DNA of 64,000 nt from NCBI RefSeq assembly GCF_000203795.2, contig NW_006281100.1:1571099-1635098 (forward strand). The letters are read 5' to 3'. The notes under the pieces were generated by a model that searched no databases, was not told where the DNA came from, and saw nothing but the letters and a program-made list of their open reading frames with translations. Each line of letters begins with the position of its first letter. Positions within the stretch are counted from its first letter, which is position 1. Below, piece after piece: positions 1 through 11,604 of this stretch. This DNA is from Batrachochytrium dendrobatidis JAM81 (taxonomy: Eukaryota > Chytridiomycota > Chytridiomycetes > Rhizophydiales). The position numbers and the translations under genes are program-made.

Positions 1-547
1 GGTACTTGCATAAATTGATTTGACACGCTTTTATGTGGTCGAGTTTGTTATTGTTTGGCAGCCTTTTTTGGAGTGTTTTGCAAATATCGGTAAATTGTTC
101 CATCAGTTGATGTGAATGACCAGATCATCCATTGTGATTTCTGTACCAAGGCAACAACTCGATGTTTAACACAAGAGTTTACTAAACGATCTACTGATCA
201 AGTTGATATAAAAACATGTCGTTTGGTTTTGTTCAAACACGATCCTTGGTATTCTACTTGAAGTCTAGGTTAACCTTGAGCAATCGTGTAGTTTTACCAA
301 CGAAGAATGCATGAAATACAACATCAGTAACCTGATAAATACCATCAGAATATGATTAAAACTGGATTCAACTATAAAATGATTTTGTGCATTCTCGTCA
401 GAATTAACCAATTTAAGAGTAAAACGAAGCTTTCAAACCAACAGTGGTGGCGTTGAAACGAGTGGCTAGAAACGATAGCACCAAATTACCCTTAAAAGTG
501 GCAAGAGAGTTGTCTAGACTCTTGTAGACTCAAGCCAGCAATCACTC
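1..547. other. Intergenic, no gene seen
   Basis: AT-rich sequence with stops in all frames and no reading frame or repeat that I recognise. The 3' part is presumably the promoter and leader of the secreted-protein gene starting at 548. Confidence 0.4.
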
Positions 548-1146
548 ATGCAACTCATTGCTACATTCCTACTTGTTCTGGCTGCTGCTCTGTCCAACGC
601 TCAGAGTCTGTCTGGATCCACGGCTCCTCCAAAAGGATGCGAAGTTTGTAATACGTTTATTGGACAAATGCAGACTTGCAAGACTACTGCTGCTCCTGCT
701 TCTGAAGCTCAAGTAAGTTTGAATGCGTTGTTGCTGCGATTGCTACGATTGCTACTGGATACTAACTTGCATTGTAGTGGGTCGATACTGCTACTAAACT
801 AGCTGCTTGCATCTGTCCCGTCTTTGCATCTGCCAACTCGGACACTTGTTCCATCTGCATTCAAACCACTGATCCCACTTCTCCTGCTACCAAATTGTTT
901 TTCAAACTCAAGCAGGATTGCTTCACTGGTGCCATGGCTTCAACTGCTGTTGACATTGCTTCCATCTTCAATGTCACCGTCAATGCAAACAGTATTCCTG
1001 TCAGTCCATCCTCTACTGCAAACCCACCTGCAAACTCGGGTACAACTGTTCCCAAACAAACTCGTTCTTCTGCCGTGTCCATATATACCGCAACATTGAG
1101 CTCCATCGTACTGTCTTCGCTGTTTTCTTCTCTTCTCTTTCTTTAG
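548..1146 (+). CDS. Small Cys-rich secreted, probably GPI-anchored protein
   Basis: Exons 548..712 and 778..1146 give 177 aa; the 65-nt intron starts GTAAGT and ends TTGTAG and is phase 0. Residues 1-18 form a signal peptide (hydrophobic run ending NAQS). The mature part has about nine cysteines, several in CxxC or CxC pairs (CEVC, CICP, CSIC). A Ser/Thr/Pro-rich stretch and a hydrophobic C-terminal tail of about 20 residues with no charged end follow, the layout of a GPI-attachment signal. No known domain recognised. The inferred place is plasma membrane or cell wall surface; its role is unknown. An effector-like or wall-structural protein is possible but unsupported. Confidence 0.75.
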
Positions 1147-2294
1147 ACTGTTTAGTTATTTCATTCATCTCTAATTGTTTTTGTTGGATCCATCGATTTC
1201 TTTCTGGATCAACAGTCTTGACATAGACCCAACACCAGTAATTGAATCTTGTTTACTACACCCAAGCAATGGCAAATAAATTTTATTGACTTGTATGTAT
1301 AGACCGATTCTTGTGTGCAGTACCACGAAAATAAACTATTAAACAGCTAGTTTCATGGACGTTATTGTCAAGAACTGAAAATCTCAAAGGTCAATTTATA
1401 ATACAAAAACTGAATACTCGACCAGTCTATTCCAATGCAAGATACAGGTGTTTCATTCTACGTGAATACGGCTGTCAATACAGAAAATCAAAACTTGAAG
1501 AATGTACTCGAAACTAAATATCTACTGCAATAAAATACCAAACTGTGTCAGATTGGGTTAACTCGATTTGTGTATAACCCAAATCGAATATAATCAATTT
1601 TTGCAAGATATCGACAACTTTTACATCCAATAAATAGCATGTTTAAACTCCGCTTTAATGCTGCACAATACGTTCATGTCAAGGTTGCTCTAATAGTGAT
1701 ATCATTGATGGCCATGTAAAAACAACTGCAATACTAAAACATGTGGAGTATTATCAAGTATACTCAATACGCTAGTACAAAAAGCATGTGATGGTTGCTA
1801 AAGTCTGAAAACCATCTAAATCATAAAATCACATGCTAATGCATGTTCAGGGAATACTGTATTTGCTTTTGAATGAGGTGCTGGAAAAATCAATTGTTAT
1901 ATTTAGATATATAGGCACCAATTATCTTGAAATCAGAATGAGTAATCGACGCTCTAAGCCCCTAGTACTGCACCCTTTGCATTTAATCTCATGTTTAAAT
2001 ATGACTTATTATTAAACATATCAAGTGATACCGTGGTCTAATAATGTGCATGGACTGAAATCAATTAATTTTATTCACATCATTGATGTGTATGGTTCAT
2101 TTTAATACGAGTTCTTGCTGCTTGTTGTTCAAGACATACAAGCTTTTAAAACAAAATGAGTTGATTGAATGTACATGCTCAAGTACTAGTATCTCGCCAT
2201 TGTTTTAGATAAACCCAATCAATATTGCATAATAAACCCGCGACTATTTGAGCTAAATATTGGCTGCTGTTACTCCAAAAAAACGTCTGTGATT
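1147..2294. other. Long intergenic stretch with one MITE end
   Basis: About 1.1 kb without a convincing gene. It holds a repeat terminus at about 1452-1478. Sequence at about 1322-1350 resembles the subterminal part of the complete elements (AAACAGCTAGTTT is shared), so a decayed copy probably lies here. An imperfect inverted pair (TCGATTTG and CAAATCGA) sits near 1562-1586. Confidence 0.4.
1452..1478 (-). repeat. MITE-like terminus, degenerate copy
   Basis: Reverse-complemented, it reads GACAGCCGTATTCACGTAGAATGAAAC, matching the terminal motif of the complete elements at 41-44 kb and 50-52 kb with one change in the core. No partner end was found within about 400 bp, so this copy looks truncated or decayed. 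Confidence 0.5.
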
Positions 2295-2525
2295 TTATTG
2301 ATAGAACATTCTATGACCAAAATGATTGGTAACACTTTGAATAATAAGTTTGAAGAGCGGAGTTGATGCTGTAGAGCCAACCGCAAGTGCCACAACTTCA
2401 GTCGCGTTCCGTCGACTCCGACAATTACTGATATTTAGCAATGAATTAATGGGATCATTACAACGCTCAAGTTCTTCATTAAGCAATAAAGCAGCTTTAG
2501 CTGCATGATATTTACTTTTATCCAT
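2295..2525 (-). CDS. Hypothetical 76-aa protein
   Basis: A single open frame starting ATGGATAAAAGT, 76 aa, with a helical acidic/basic N-terminal half and a hydrophobic segment near residues 45-65. No family recognised. It lies alone in a 1.8-kb gap between the Cys-rich gene and the chitin synthase. Length alone does not prove coding, so this is tentative; it could also be one exon of a larger gene whose other exons I did not find. Confidence 0.25.
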   Translation of the reverse strand: MDKSKYHAAKAALLLNEELERCNDPINSLLNISNCRSRRNATEVVALAVGSTASTPLFKLIIQSVTNHFGHRMFYQ

Positions 2526-2942
2526 CTCTTACCCAACGAAGCTTCCACTTGGCCTCTACATTTCCCCGCTTAAATCTATCAAAAGTGCAATTCGTCATCC
2601 TCAAGCCATCGCAATTTGTATTCATCTAATTCAGTCCGGCAACCATAAATTATCAACAGTCGTTTATAATTCAAAGATAAACTAAACTTGTTGCATAGTA
2701 TGACGAGACCTGGACGTAAACCGCCGGTTGGAAAGTGTAAGATCCCTTTGTTACCCTCAAATGCTAGAGCGATAGATAAACCTAGATTTATCCAAATCCC
2801 TCACTCTATATCAATCAATGGGTTGCTACCATCCAATATGCTTGCAATGCATCTCCAATCCAGTGAAATCCATATCAACTAATAATGTATCATATTATTG
2901 TAATGAATTGATTCAGATCCGGTTGCTAATAGCAATAAATCC
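2526..2942. promoter_or_regulatory. Upstream region of the chitin synthase gene
   Basis: About 420 bp with no supported gene. Short frames start at 2688 and 2818 but have no recognisable content. It presumably carries the promoter of the chitin synthase gene at 2943. No TATA-like or other defined element can be assigned with confidence. Confidence 0.3.
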
Positions 2943-5900
2943 ATGTCGAATACTGTGTGTGATCTGTCATTACATCGTATTCCGCCGAATGAAGCGAATT
3001 CAAAACCAATAGTAGATACAGACAGTATCAGTCACATTCTTGTTCAGAAGCTACACAGTGACAAAGCATCCTACACTTGGATTGGGGACAGCGTTCTAGT
3101 AGCTGCTCGACCTATTGTTCCTGTACTCACTGCCGTTACTACAGATACCATCGTTGAACAGCTGTCCAAAGACCGAGCGGCAAAAACAAAGTCTCTTGGG
3201 TTCACACTGCTGAATAAACCATCTACTTCACCTCCTGAGCTAATCCCATCATTGTCTACTCCTGTGGTCGAACCTCACCTTTTTGATTTGGCTGGCTCGG
3301 CATTTGTACATCTCCTGAATGACAAGCAAGATCAATGCATTTTTCTTTGGTAAGCAGACAGTTGTGCAGGAATGGGTCAACCATAGCAATGATGAAGACC
3401 AGACTAGATGCATGTGAGCAAAGTCTTGTTGCATACTCCATCCGTACTAACCGACCAGCCATGTGTGTAATATCAATTTAGTGGTAATTCCAATAGTGGT
3501 AAATCTGAATCGGGACGACTGATTGCTCGTCATCTGAGCGATCTTTCAAGAAATACTGTGGCTACTAAAAAGCCAAAAGTTCATTCGGCTGCAATCAAGC
3601 TGGACCATGTCTTGTCAGTATTTGGCAATGCTGTTTCTCCGCAGAACATTAACGGCTCACATTTTTCAAGATATACAGAGTATCAGTTTAATGATGATGG
3701 CAGTATGGTGGGCGTTAAACTGCTCGCGTACAACCTGCAAAAACAGCGAGTTACTGATGCAAGCCATACTCATGCCAACTTTAACGTGTTTTATTATCTC
3801 CTGTCTGGTGCCGATCAAGATATGCGAACCAAATTTCATTTGGCAGAAGCATCTCATTTTTATTTCCTAAATCGTGTACAGTCCAAACCGGCCATTCTCT
3901 CACATCAGCATCACTTTGATCCTGAAAATCTTAATCGACTGGTAGATCACCTCAAAGCATTGGGAATTCCTAAAAAGGCTCATATGGATATATTCCAGCT
4001 TTTGGCTGGTATCTTGCATCTTGGCAACATCAATTTTGTTCGTACTTCTGACTATGCAAATCAAGCATGCGAGGCCAAAAACTACCAACATGTTCAGATT
4101 GCTGCCACGTTACTCGGTCTCAAGCCTGAGCATTTGTTATCAACACTTACATTTGAAACTAGAGCAGTTGGCCGTGAACTTTGCACCATGATTCTTGATG
4201 TCGATGGAGCTATTCGTCAAAGGGATACACTTGCACAACTTCTTTATTCGCTGCTTTTTCAATGGATTATTGAGCAAATCAATACCAAGTATTGCAAAGA
4301 GGAGTCTGAATGGACACGTTATATTTCTGTTGTCGATTTTCAAGGCATCCAAACATCTTCGCCTGGACTTGGAAAATGCCTGGCTCGCTTGGTATCCAAC
4401 TATGCTGCCGAACGTGTTCAAGGATTTGTGGTGTCACAACTTACAGCCGCTACCGATAGGCTTGTGGCTGAACATGCCATCAAGATACCACCAAGATCGC
4501 GCACTAACTCGGCATTATCTTTGGTTTCCAATAGCGACGTGTTACATCTTTTAGCTGCACCAGCCACTGGTGTCATCTCTATTCTTCAAAACGAATATAT
4601 TCGACGAGAAACCTCTGGATTGCCTGGAGCAGGTTCATCTACTGCCAACAGTATTAACATCTTGGAACGCATTGCTAGTGTGAGCTGTGAAGATCCAAAA
4701 CTAATCACCTACACCTCGCCACGAAAACAGTTTGGTATTCGCCATTACAATGGTGTTGTAAACTACGAGGTGTTTCAACCCACAACAGCTGGGTCTTATA
4801 CACATGGTTCTATTGCTACTAGTGTGGGCTATAATGACTTGTCAGCAAGTACCAATATCTCGACTGATTTTATTTCACTATTTTGTGGATCCATGGACCA
4901 ACCAGCTGCTCAATTTTCTCTTGTCAGACAGTTGTTTTCCAAGCGTTCTATTGCTGTAGATCTCCATCCTAAAAACCGAATTACCCTTTTGCGTGCGCGA
5001 TTGAGTTTAATGACATCTAGACGTCCATCTACGCTTCGAAAACGTAACACGATTCGACTTGGTGCACCTCATACAGTATCTTCTCACACTGGTCATGACA
5101 AAGACGCGACTAATGAAACCATGTCATTTATGATGGAACCTAGTATATTGAACGCTGATATGTCAATGGCAAACCGACAATCTCATTTAGTCTCTCGCCC
5201 CAATAGTTTAGTTGCCTCGATGAACCCATCCACCTTGGCTGATGGAGCTGCATCTCTTGATTCACAACAAAACTTTTTGCTGTCTCAAACCCAACTAACA
5301 ATGGATGATCTTTTGGACAGTTTTTTAGATACAAATCTGTGGTTTGCTATGCATATTTGTCCAAATTCCAATGCGCGATCAACTGGTATTGACGTGGATG
5401 AAGTTACTCGACAAGTTCAAGCTCTTCAATTGGACGCCATTGCTAATTCCATGTGCACTCTATACACATGTGTCATGCCGTTTGAAACTCTCTGGTCCAA
5501 AATAGAATCTTTGAATATTCCAAACTCTCGTCACGCTGTTTCTGATAGCAGGCTTACAACCCACGCCAAAGATTCTGTTCATGAATTACTAAATTCATTG
5601 CGTTACATTGGTATAACGGACGATTTGTTTTTTGTTGGAGATCATCATGTATTTTTTACAGAACTAGGATCACGCCGATTTTACAGTGCCATCAATTCAG
5701 GATACTTGTTGCTTGAGCAAAGTGCTGTAGGCATGCCTTTGACACATGAAACAACTGAAAATAATGGAGCATCTCTTGCTAAAAACTCACACATCATTTC
5801 TGTCGAGTCTAATCAGCAGCCGTTGGGTGATGTTTCTGACGATGGAAATTATGAAAACAACCCTACAGAAAAACTCATTCAAAAAACCTCGGATAACAAA

Positions 5901-8900
5901 CACCAGCAGAAAAAATGGAGATATCGTAAAACTGCTTCCATGGCCGTATCAACCACTTCTATGCAACCAACAGAAGATGATCCATATGAAATTGAATCAA
6001 TGTATGATTTTACCTATGCAGCGAATGAAAAGGACAAAATGGGATCTATTTCTCACGAGACAGTGCGCAGATCCTTTACTAATTCCGACACTGTGCTTGG
6101 ACATCTGAATGATCCGCTCGTGGATACAAAGGAGCGATCTGCTAAAGCTGGCTCTGTTGGTGCGATCAAAAAAACCCACAAAACAGAAAACAAGAACAGT
6201 TTGACTCCACCTAAACCTCGCACATTTGCTCGAAAATCTTGGCTGTGTTGTACATGGAGTTTAACATGGTGGATTCCTACATGTCTGATTTCATGTTTAT
6301 TTGGGAAACGTCGGCCCGATGTACAAATTGCATGGCGTGAAAAAGTTGCTCTGTGTACTTTGATATTTCTCATGTGTGCCACAATGCTGTTTTTAATTGT
6401 TGGTCTTGGACAGGTTTTATGTCCTAAACAAAATATACTTTCCGAGGGTGAAGTAAGCACTCATAATAGCTTAACCGATGCATATGTAATCATCAATGGA
6501 AATTATTATGATATCAAAGACATTGTCAAATCGCATGTACAAACTAGTAGCTCTTTTATTGGAAGTGCCGCATTTGTTGTAAGTGGATTGATTCGAAATA
6601 TTTATTTTTGAAATTTTTGGTTTGCAAGTATACCCATGTGAGCTATTATGTTAATGATTGATTTTAATCTGACTTGTGTGATTTTTGTTTTTATTGTGTT
6701 TAGAGCACTGTACTTGGAAGAGATGTCAGCGCAATGTTTTATCCCGCTAACCTTCCACAAAAATACTGTCCAAATATGAGACTTCCTGCTGGATGGGATA
6801 GTGTTTACCAGCGTAATAACCAAGGCACACCTCAAACGTGGTATTATCATACGAATGGTCAAAATCCAAGTGTTCCTCCACCAGATTATATTGGCGCCAT
6901 GACATATATGAAAAAAGGACAAGTTGCACGATCGAGCGACTGGATGTCATCCTTCACCTCATCTGATTCAAATCACAAGCTGATTGTAGCATGGGGTCGC
7001 GTTTATGACATTTCTACATATTATGATGCAAGCAATGTTGGTGCCTTGGGAGATGGTCCAGGTTTCTTTGGTCCACTTGTCAAGCAAGTATTTGATGCAT
7101 TTAGCAAAACTTCAATGGCTGGTCGTGATGCAACCTCTACCTTGAATCAACTGATAAAACCTCAATTTGGCGGACCTGTTGCTTTTGCTAATTTCAAAAC
7201 CTGCATGGACAACTTGTTTATGACTGGAACTGTAGATACACGAGATAGCATCAAATGTGTACTTCCAAATTACATTATGCTGACAGCATCTGTGATCATG
7301 GTTGCAGTCATTGGTTTTAAATTTCTAGGAGCATTACAATTGACCAGCAAGGTCGTTCCAGAAAGTCATTCCAAATTTGTTATTTGCCAAGTTCCTTGCT
7401 ATACAGAAGATGAAACGAGCCTTAAAAAGACAATTGATTCCATTGCACGTACTCAGTATGATGACAAACACAAACTGCTTTTCATTGTTTGTGACGGCAT
7501 GATTATTGGTGCTGGTAATGACAGACCCACACCGCGTATTGTCCTGGATATTCTTGGTGTTGATTCCAGTATTGATCCAGATACTCATAGCTTTCAAAGT
7601 ATTGGTGCAGGTCTAAAAGAGCATAATATGGGCAAAGTATATTCCGGACTCTATGAAACTGAAGGTCGCTTTGTTCCATTTATCGTTGTTATCAAAGTAG
7701 GAACACCAGCTGAACGTAATCGTCCAGGAAACAGGCAAGTGCTAAAATGCATATAGTAAATGGGTCAACTATTGATCTTTATTTAATGGCAAACAGTTCA
7801 TGTTCTAATTATATTGTTGTGATGAAAACCTTGCATGTCAATTTACATTTTTGATAAAAGGGGGAAACGCGATTCTCAGATGGTTTTGATGCGTTTCCTC
7901 AACCGAATCCACTTTAATGCACCCATGGCGCCGCTTGAATTGGAGCTGATGCATCACATGAAAAACATTATTGGAGTCCATCCAAGTCTATATGAATACG
8001 TCTTGATGGTTGACGCAGATACGGAAGTGCTTCCAGATAGTTTGAACTTGCTGGTTTCTTCCATGATTGTAGATGCACGAGTCATGGGTATATGTGGCGA
8101 AACGCAATTAGCAAATGAGCAAGAATCATGGGTTACCATGATCCAGGTAAATTGTTTGATTTTTTGACATGTTTGGGTGTTGAATTATTATTTGCGTGTA
8201 TTTAAACAATTTCTTGATTTGAACATTATGAAACAGGTTTACGAGTACTATATATCTCACCATCTTGCAAAAGCGTTTGAATCTTTGTTTGGAACTGTAA
8301 CCTGTCTTCCAGGATGTTTCTGCATGTACCGTATTCGATCCAATTCGGCAAGTCGTCAGATTCCCTTGCTGGTATCTCCGCAAGTTATCAATGACTACTC
8401 GGAAAACAACGTCGACACATTACACATGAAAAACCTTCTTGAGCTTGGCGAAGATCGATATTTGACCACAATAATGCTAAAACATTTCCCAACACTCAAA
8501 ACTAAATTTGCTAGCGGGGCATTGTGTCGTACTGGTGCACCAGAGAAATGGTCCGTGTTTTTATCACAACGTCGTCGCTGGATCAATTCCACAGTCCATA
8601 ATCTGTTTGAACTGGTGTTTTTGTCAGATATGTGTGGAGTGTGCTGCTTTTCAATGAGATTTGTAGTTTTTTTGGATCTATTTGCTACATTTTTACAACC
8701 ATCGGCTCTTATATACATTGTGTATCTGGTAAGTGTGGCTCTAATTTTACACGAGTCTGACAAACGTACTTTATAAGCTGACATGTTTTGATTGTGATAG
8801 ATTTATGCTGCGTGTACAAATACCAGTGGTAGTTTTCCGACCATCTCGTTGATTATGCTGGCTACTATATACGGTCTACAAATGATCATCTTTATTTTAA

Positions 8901-9728
8901 AGCGTGAATGGCAGCATGTAGGCTGGATGATTATTTATCTTTTGGCTATGCCAGTATTTGGATTTTACGTTCCTCTCTATGCATTCTGGCATTTTGATGA
9001 TTTTTCGTGGGGAAACACTCGCATGGTTGTTGGCGACAATGGAAAAAGTACCGCATATGCTGCAGATGCAGGAGAGGTGAGTTGAATCTTGTTTTACTAA
9101 TTTGATGATTCAAAATATCAAGTAGTTTTAAAATGCAACGTCACTCATATCATTGTTGAAATAGACATTTGATCCATCATTGATTCCACTACAACGATGG
9201 GATGAAGTAAAAGAAAAGTCTGACGAAAGCCAAAATGTTCGATCCAAGAGTGTTGCGAGTTATTCTGATAAATCGTCTTTGCACTATGCTGGAATTCAAC
9301 GTCCTCCACCTACAGTTAATTACGAGTCAAACATTTACGATTCGACTGTTTCTCAACATTCGATGAATGCAAATGGTATGAATGTTTTACCTGAAGCGGC
9401 AAGTATGAAGAGAGCCCCTATTGCTATGCAGCAGATGTATAGCAATCCATCGCAACCTTATGGACAACGTCACAATAGCAAAACCAGTAGTCAAGGAAGT
9501 GGTGGTAGTCATGAAGGTAATTCGAAGCATCCCATCACTCAACCTGCTGCGTATTACAATCCTTTACAGGCTTCCGCGCCATTAGTCTTTTCCAACATTT
9601 GGTACAACCCGGTGAAACCGTATGCACCAGCAGCATCTAGTGGAATTACTCACGACACTCCAGTAAATCATAATTTTGGTGGAAACGCTACTTCCAACGT
9701 TATTTACCCACCCCAGCATCATCCATAA
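2943..9728 (+). CDS. Chitin synthase with N-terminal myosin-like motor (class V/VII type)
   Basis: Exons 2943..3349, 3482..6578, 6704..7734, 7861..8146, 8237..8728, 8801..9076 and 9165..9728 give 2050 aa. It polymerises UDP-GlcNAc into chitin at the plasma membrane. Residues about 45-700 form a myosin motor-like domain: P-loop GNSNSGKS at 137-144, a switch I position reading NINGSHFSR (191-199) instead of NxNSSRFGK, and DFQG at 421-424 for switch II. A TM pair near 1089-1115 and 1357-1381 encloses a cytochrome b5-like part. The catalytic GT2 domain has DAD (1563-1565), EDRYL (1679-1683) and QRRRW (1718-1722), followed by further TM segments. The C-terminal tail is Ser/Asn/Pro-rich with no DEK_C domain, which many relatives have. 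Intron 3 must use a GC donor (AG|GCAAGT at 7735) to give the conserved NRGKRDSQ. The start is the first ATG in the frame, giving the family's usual short N-terminus before the P-loop. Confidence 0.93.
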
Positions 9729-10523
9729 CAGTTTTAATTAATGCGATCTGGACACAATCAAACTATTGGTCTATGCCAATCACAAAAAAATAACTGTACC
9801 TGCAGTGCAACAATTTACTATCATTTCAATTTCCAAAGCATCATGTTTGAAAATACGCTGCAGTTGAATTAGGGTTGAACAAAACTTGATTGACAACTGG
9901 TTATGCTTCATTTATGCACGAGTCGTGACAGTCAAAACCGAGTTACCCTTTTGTTAGCTGTATATTATAGCCGTATTTGCATAAAATGAAACACTAAATA
10001 AAGTGCCAAAATACATAATAAACAGTTTTGTGGAATGATAAAATCATTAAATTCATGGACATTGTGTTCTGAAAATGATGCAAACTGTATGAATGCAGGT
10101 AAATCAGTGGGAGATGGTTAGAGCAAGTTTGACTCACCAGCTGACCAAAATGGGAGTATTTAGTTGACAATTGGTATTTGGACATGTTTGAATAAATGGA
10201 TTACAAGCAGGTGGTAGTGTAGATCGTTGAGCAAACAGGTCGTGTCAACAAGTCAGATTGTCACTGTGGTACAGGAAACACAATCGATGATCATGCCATT
10301 CAAATCAACAATCTACCAATACTTACAAAACAGCAGCAAGAGTGATGGTTGCTGGTAATTTCTCATTCCATCTCTTCATGTTGATGCACATTTTAATTTA
10401 TTTTAATATACGATTGAAATGGTTCAGATAAACTATTTTGGCTAACCCTTTCCAAATGCTAAAAAATGCGTTTTTATATCTTTGGTTTCATTCATCAAAA
10501 CCGTTTTGATTGCGTATACTTGA
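9729..10523. other. Intergenic stretch with a MITE fragment
   Basis: Lies between the chitin synthase stop and the hydrolase start. No gene seen. The middle is a 5' fragment of the MITE-like family (9966 to about 10080). The last 100 bp or so before 10524 is the likely hydrolase promoter. Confidence 0.4.
9966..10080 (+). repeat. MITE-like element fragment (left end)
   Basis: Begins with the terminus AGCCGTATTTGCATAAAATG. It continues with the same subterminal sequence as the complete copy at 42831: GCCAAAATACATAATAAACAG, then TTTTGTGGAATGAT, then ATTGTGTTCTGAAAATGAT. Similarity fades after about 10080 and no opposite end is visible, so this is a truncated copy. Confidence 0.65.
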
Positions 10524-11339
10524 ATGCTTGAAAGGTTCGAGATTGCTCGATCTGGACAATATGCACTTTCCTGTGGCCGTCAGCTTGTATCTACGTTGGG
10601 AAGTCCTCAATTGCTACCAGTTGGTCGTCCATGCATTCTTCTTGTAAATGGGTTTCGATCTACCTTTACCAATTCTAAAAAAGCCAGATATTTGGAAGAC
10701 TGGTGTGCTCAACAACGATTCCACTTTGTCACTTATGATCATGCTGGTCATGGTGATTCTTCAGTTGCATTTCAAGACTGCACGATTGGTCAATGGAGAT
10801 CTGATCTGGCAGTTGTAGTGGAACAAGTAACTGGTCAACACAGTACCATTTGCCCTGCCAGTCCATTGATTTTGGTTGGATCCAGTATGGGTTTGTGGCT
10901 TTCGCTCCTGGTTGCTGCCTATGACCACCCATCTGCCATATCTGGGATCATTGGGGTTGGAGGTAGTATCAATTTTACAGAACGACTGCTCAAGGAAATA
11001 CCACTAGAAATTGGATCAGTTTGGATGAGACCATCTCGATACGACCCTAATGGGTATCCCATACATCGAAAGCTTTTAAACAGTGGTCGTGAACATCTTT
11101 TAGTCAAAAATACTGTAATCAACTGTCCTATTGAGCTTATTCATGGAATGTGTGATGTCGACGTAAGTTGGGAGCAGTCGGCCCATGTCGCTCTTTTACT
11201 AAATACTACTTCATCTGTTGTTGTTACTTTGATCAAGGATGCAGATCATAGACTATCAGCGCCATCTGACTTGCAGGTTATTGGCCAGGCATTAGACCGA
11301 CTTGTTGAAAAAGTATCAAATTCAAATAAACTCGGATAA
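10524..11339 (+). CDS. Alpha/beta hydrolase, ABHD10-like
   Basis: Single exon, 271 aa. Order of motifs fits the ABHD10-like serine hydrolases (depalmitoylase or acyl-glucuronide esterase in animals): an oxyanion-side NGF turn near 43, YDHAGHGDSS near 71-80, the nucleophile elbow GSSMG (Ser about 118), an Asp in GMCDVDV (about 211) and the catalytic His in DADHRLS (about 247). The family usually has GSSMGGW; here the second Gly is Leu. No strong mitochondrial presequence is obvious. Substrate cannot be told from sequence. A 16-bp inverted repeat lies 7 bp after the stop. Confidence 0.8.
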   Translation: MLERFEIARSGQYALSCGRQLVSTLGSPQLLPVGRPCILLVNGFRSTFTNSKKARYLEDWCAQQRFHFVTYDHAGHGDSSVAFQDCTIGQWRSDLAVVVEQVTGQHSTICPASPLILVGSSMGLWLSLLVAAYDHPSAISGIIGVGGSINFTERLLKEIPLEIGSVWMRPSRYDPNGYPIHRKLLNSGREHLLVKNTVINCPIELIHGMCDVDVSWEQSAHVALLLNTTSSVVVTLIKDADHRLSAPSDLQVIGQALDRLVEKVSNSNKLG

Positions 11340-11346
11340 TACTTTT

Positions 11347-11385
11347 ATTTAGACTCGATTGATATAAACTCAATCGAATCTAAAT
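11347..11385. repeat. Strong stem-loop just after the hydrolase stop
   Basis: Arms 11347-11362 (ATTTAGACTCGATTGA) and 11370-11385 (TCAATCGAATCTAAAT) pair over 16 positions with one mismatch around a 7-nt loop. It begins 7 bp after the stop codon at 11339, so it should lie in the 3' UTR. A role in mRNA 3'-end formation or stability is inference only. Confidence 0.7.
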
Positions 11386-11604
11386 AATCCTGTTTCTCAC
11401 TATTACTACCACATAATATGTCATATTTTAATATTCCATAAACATCAATAAAAGCAATGAGATTGACAAGACTTTATACGAAAAAACAAGTTTGGGTTGT
11501 AAGATAACCTATTCATAACAGTTAAAGTGTCTAGGAGATGACTGTATGGCTTAATGATGTATATACTAAACCAAGATAGATCCATCGTGTAAAATAAACA
11601 TGGA

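Noticed and set aside
7739..7860. GT donor at 7739 in the chitin synthase gene
   Set aside because: It would change the frame and destroy the conserved GKRDSQ region, whereas the GC donor four bases earlier restores it.
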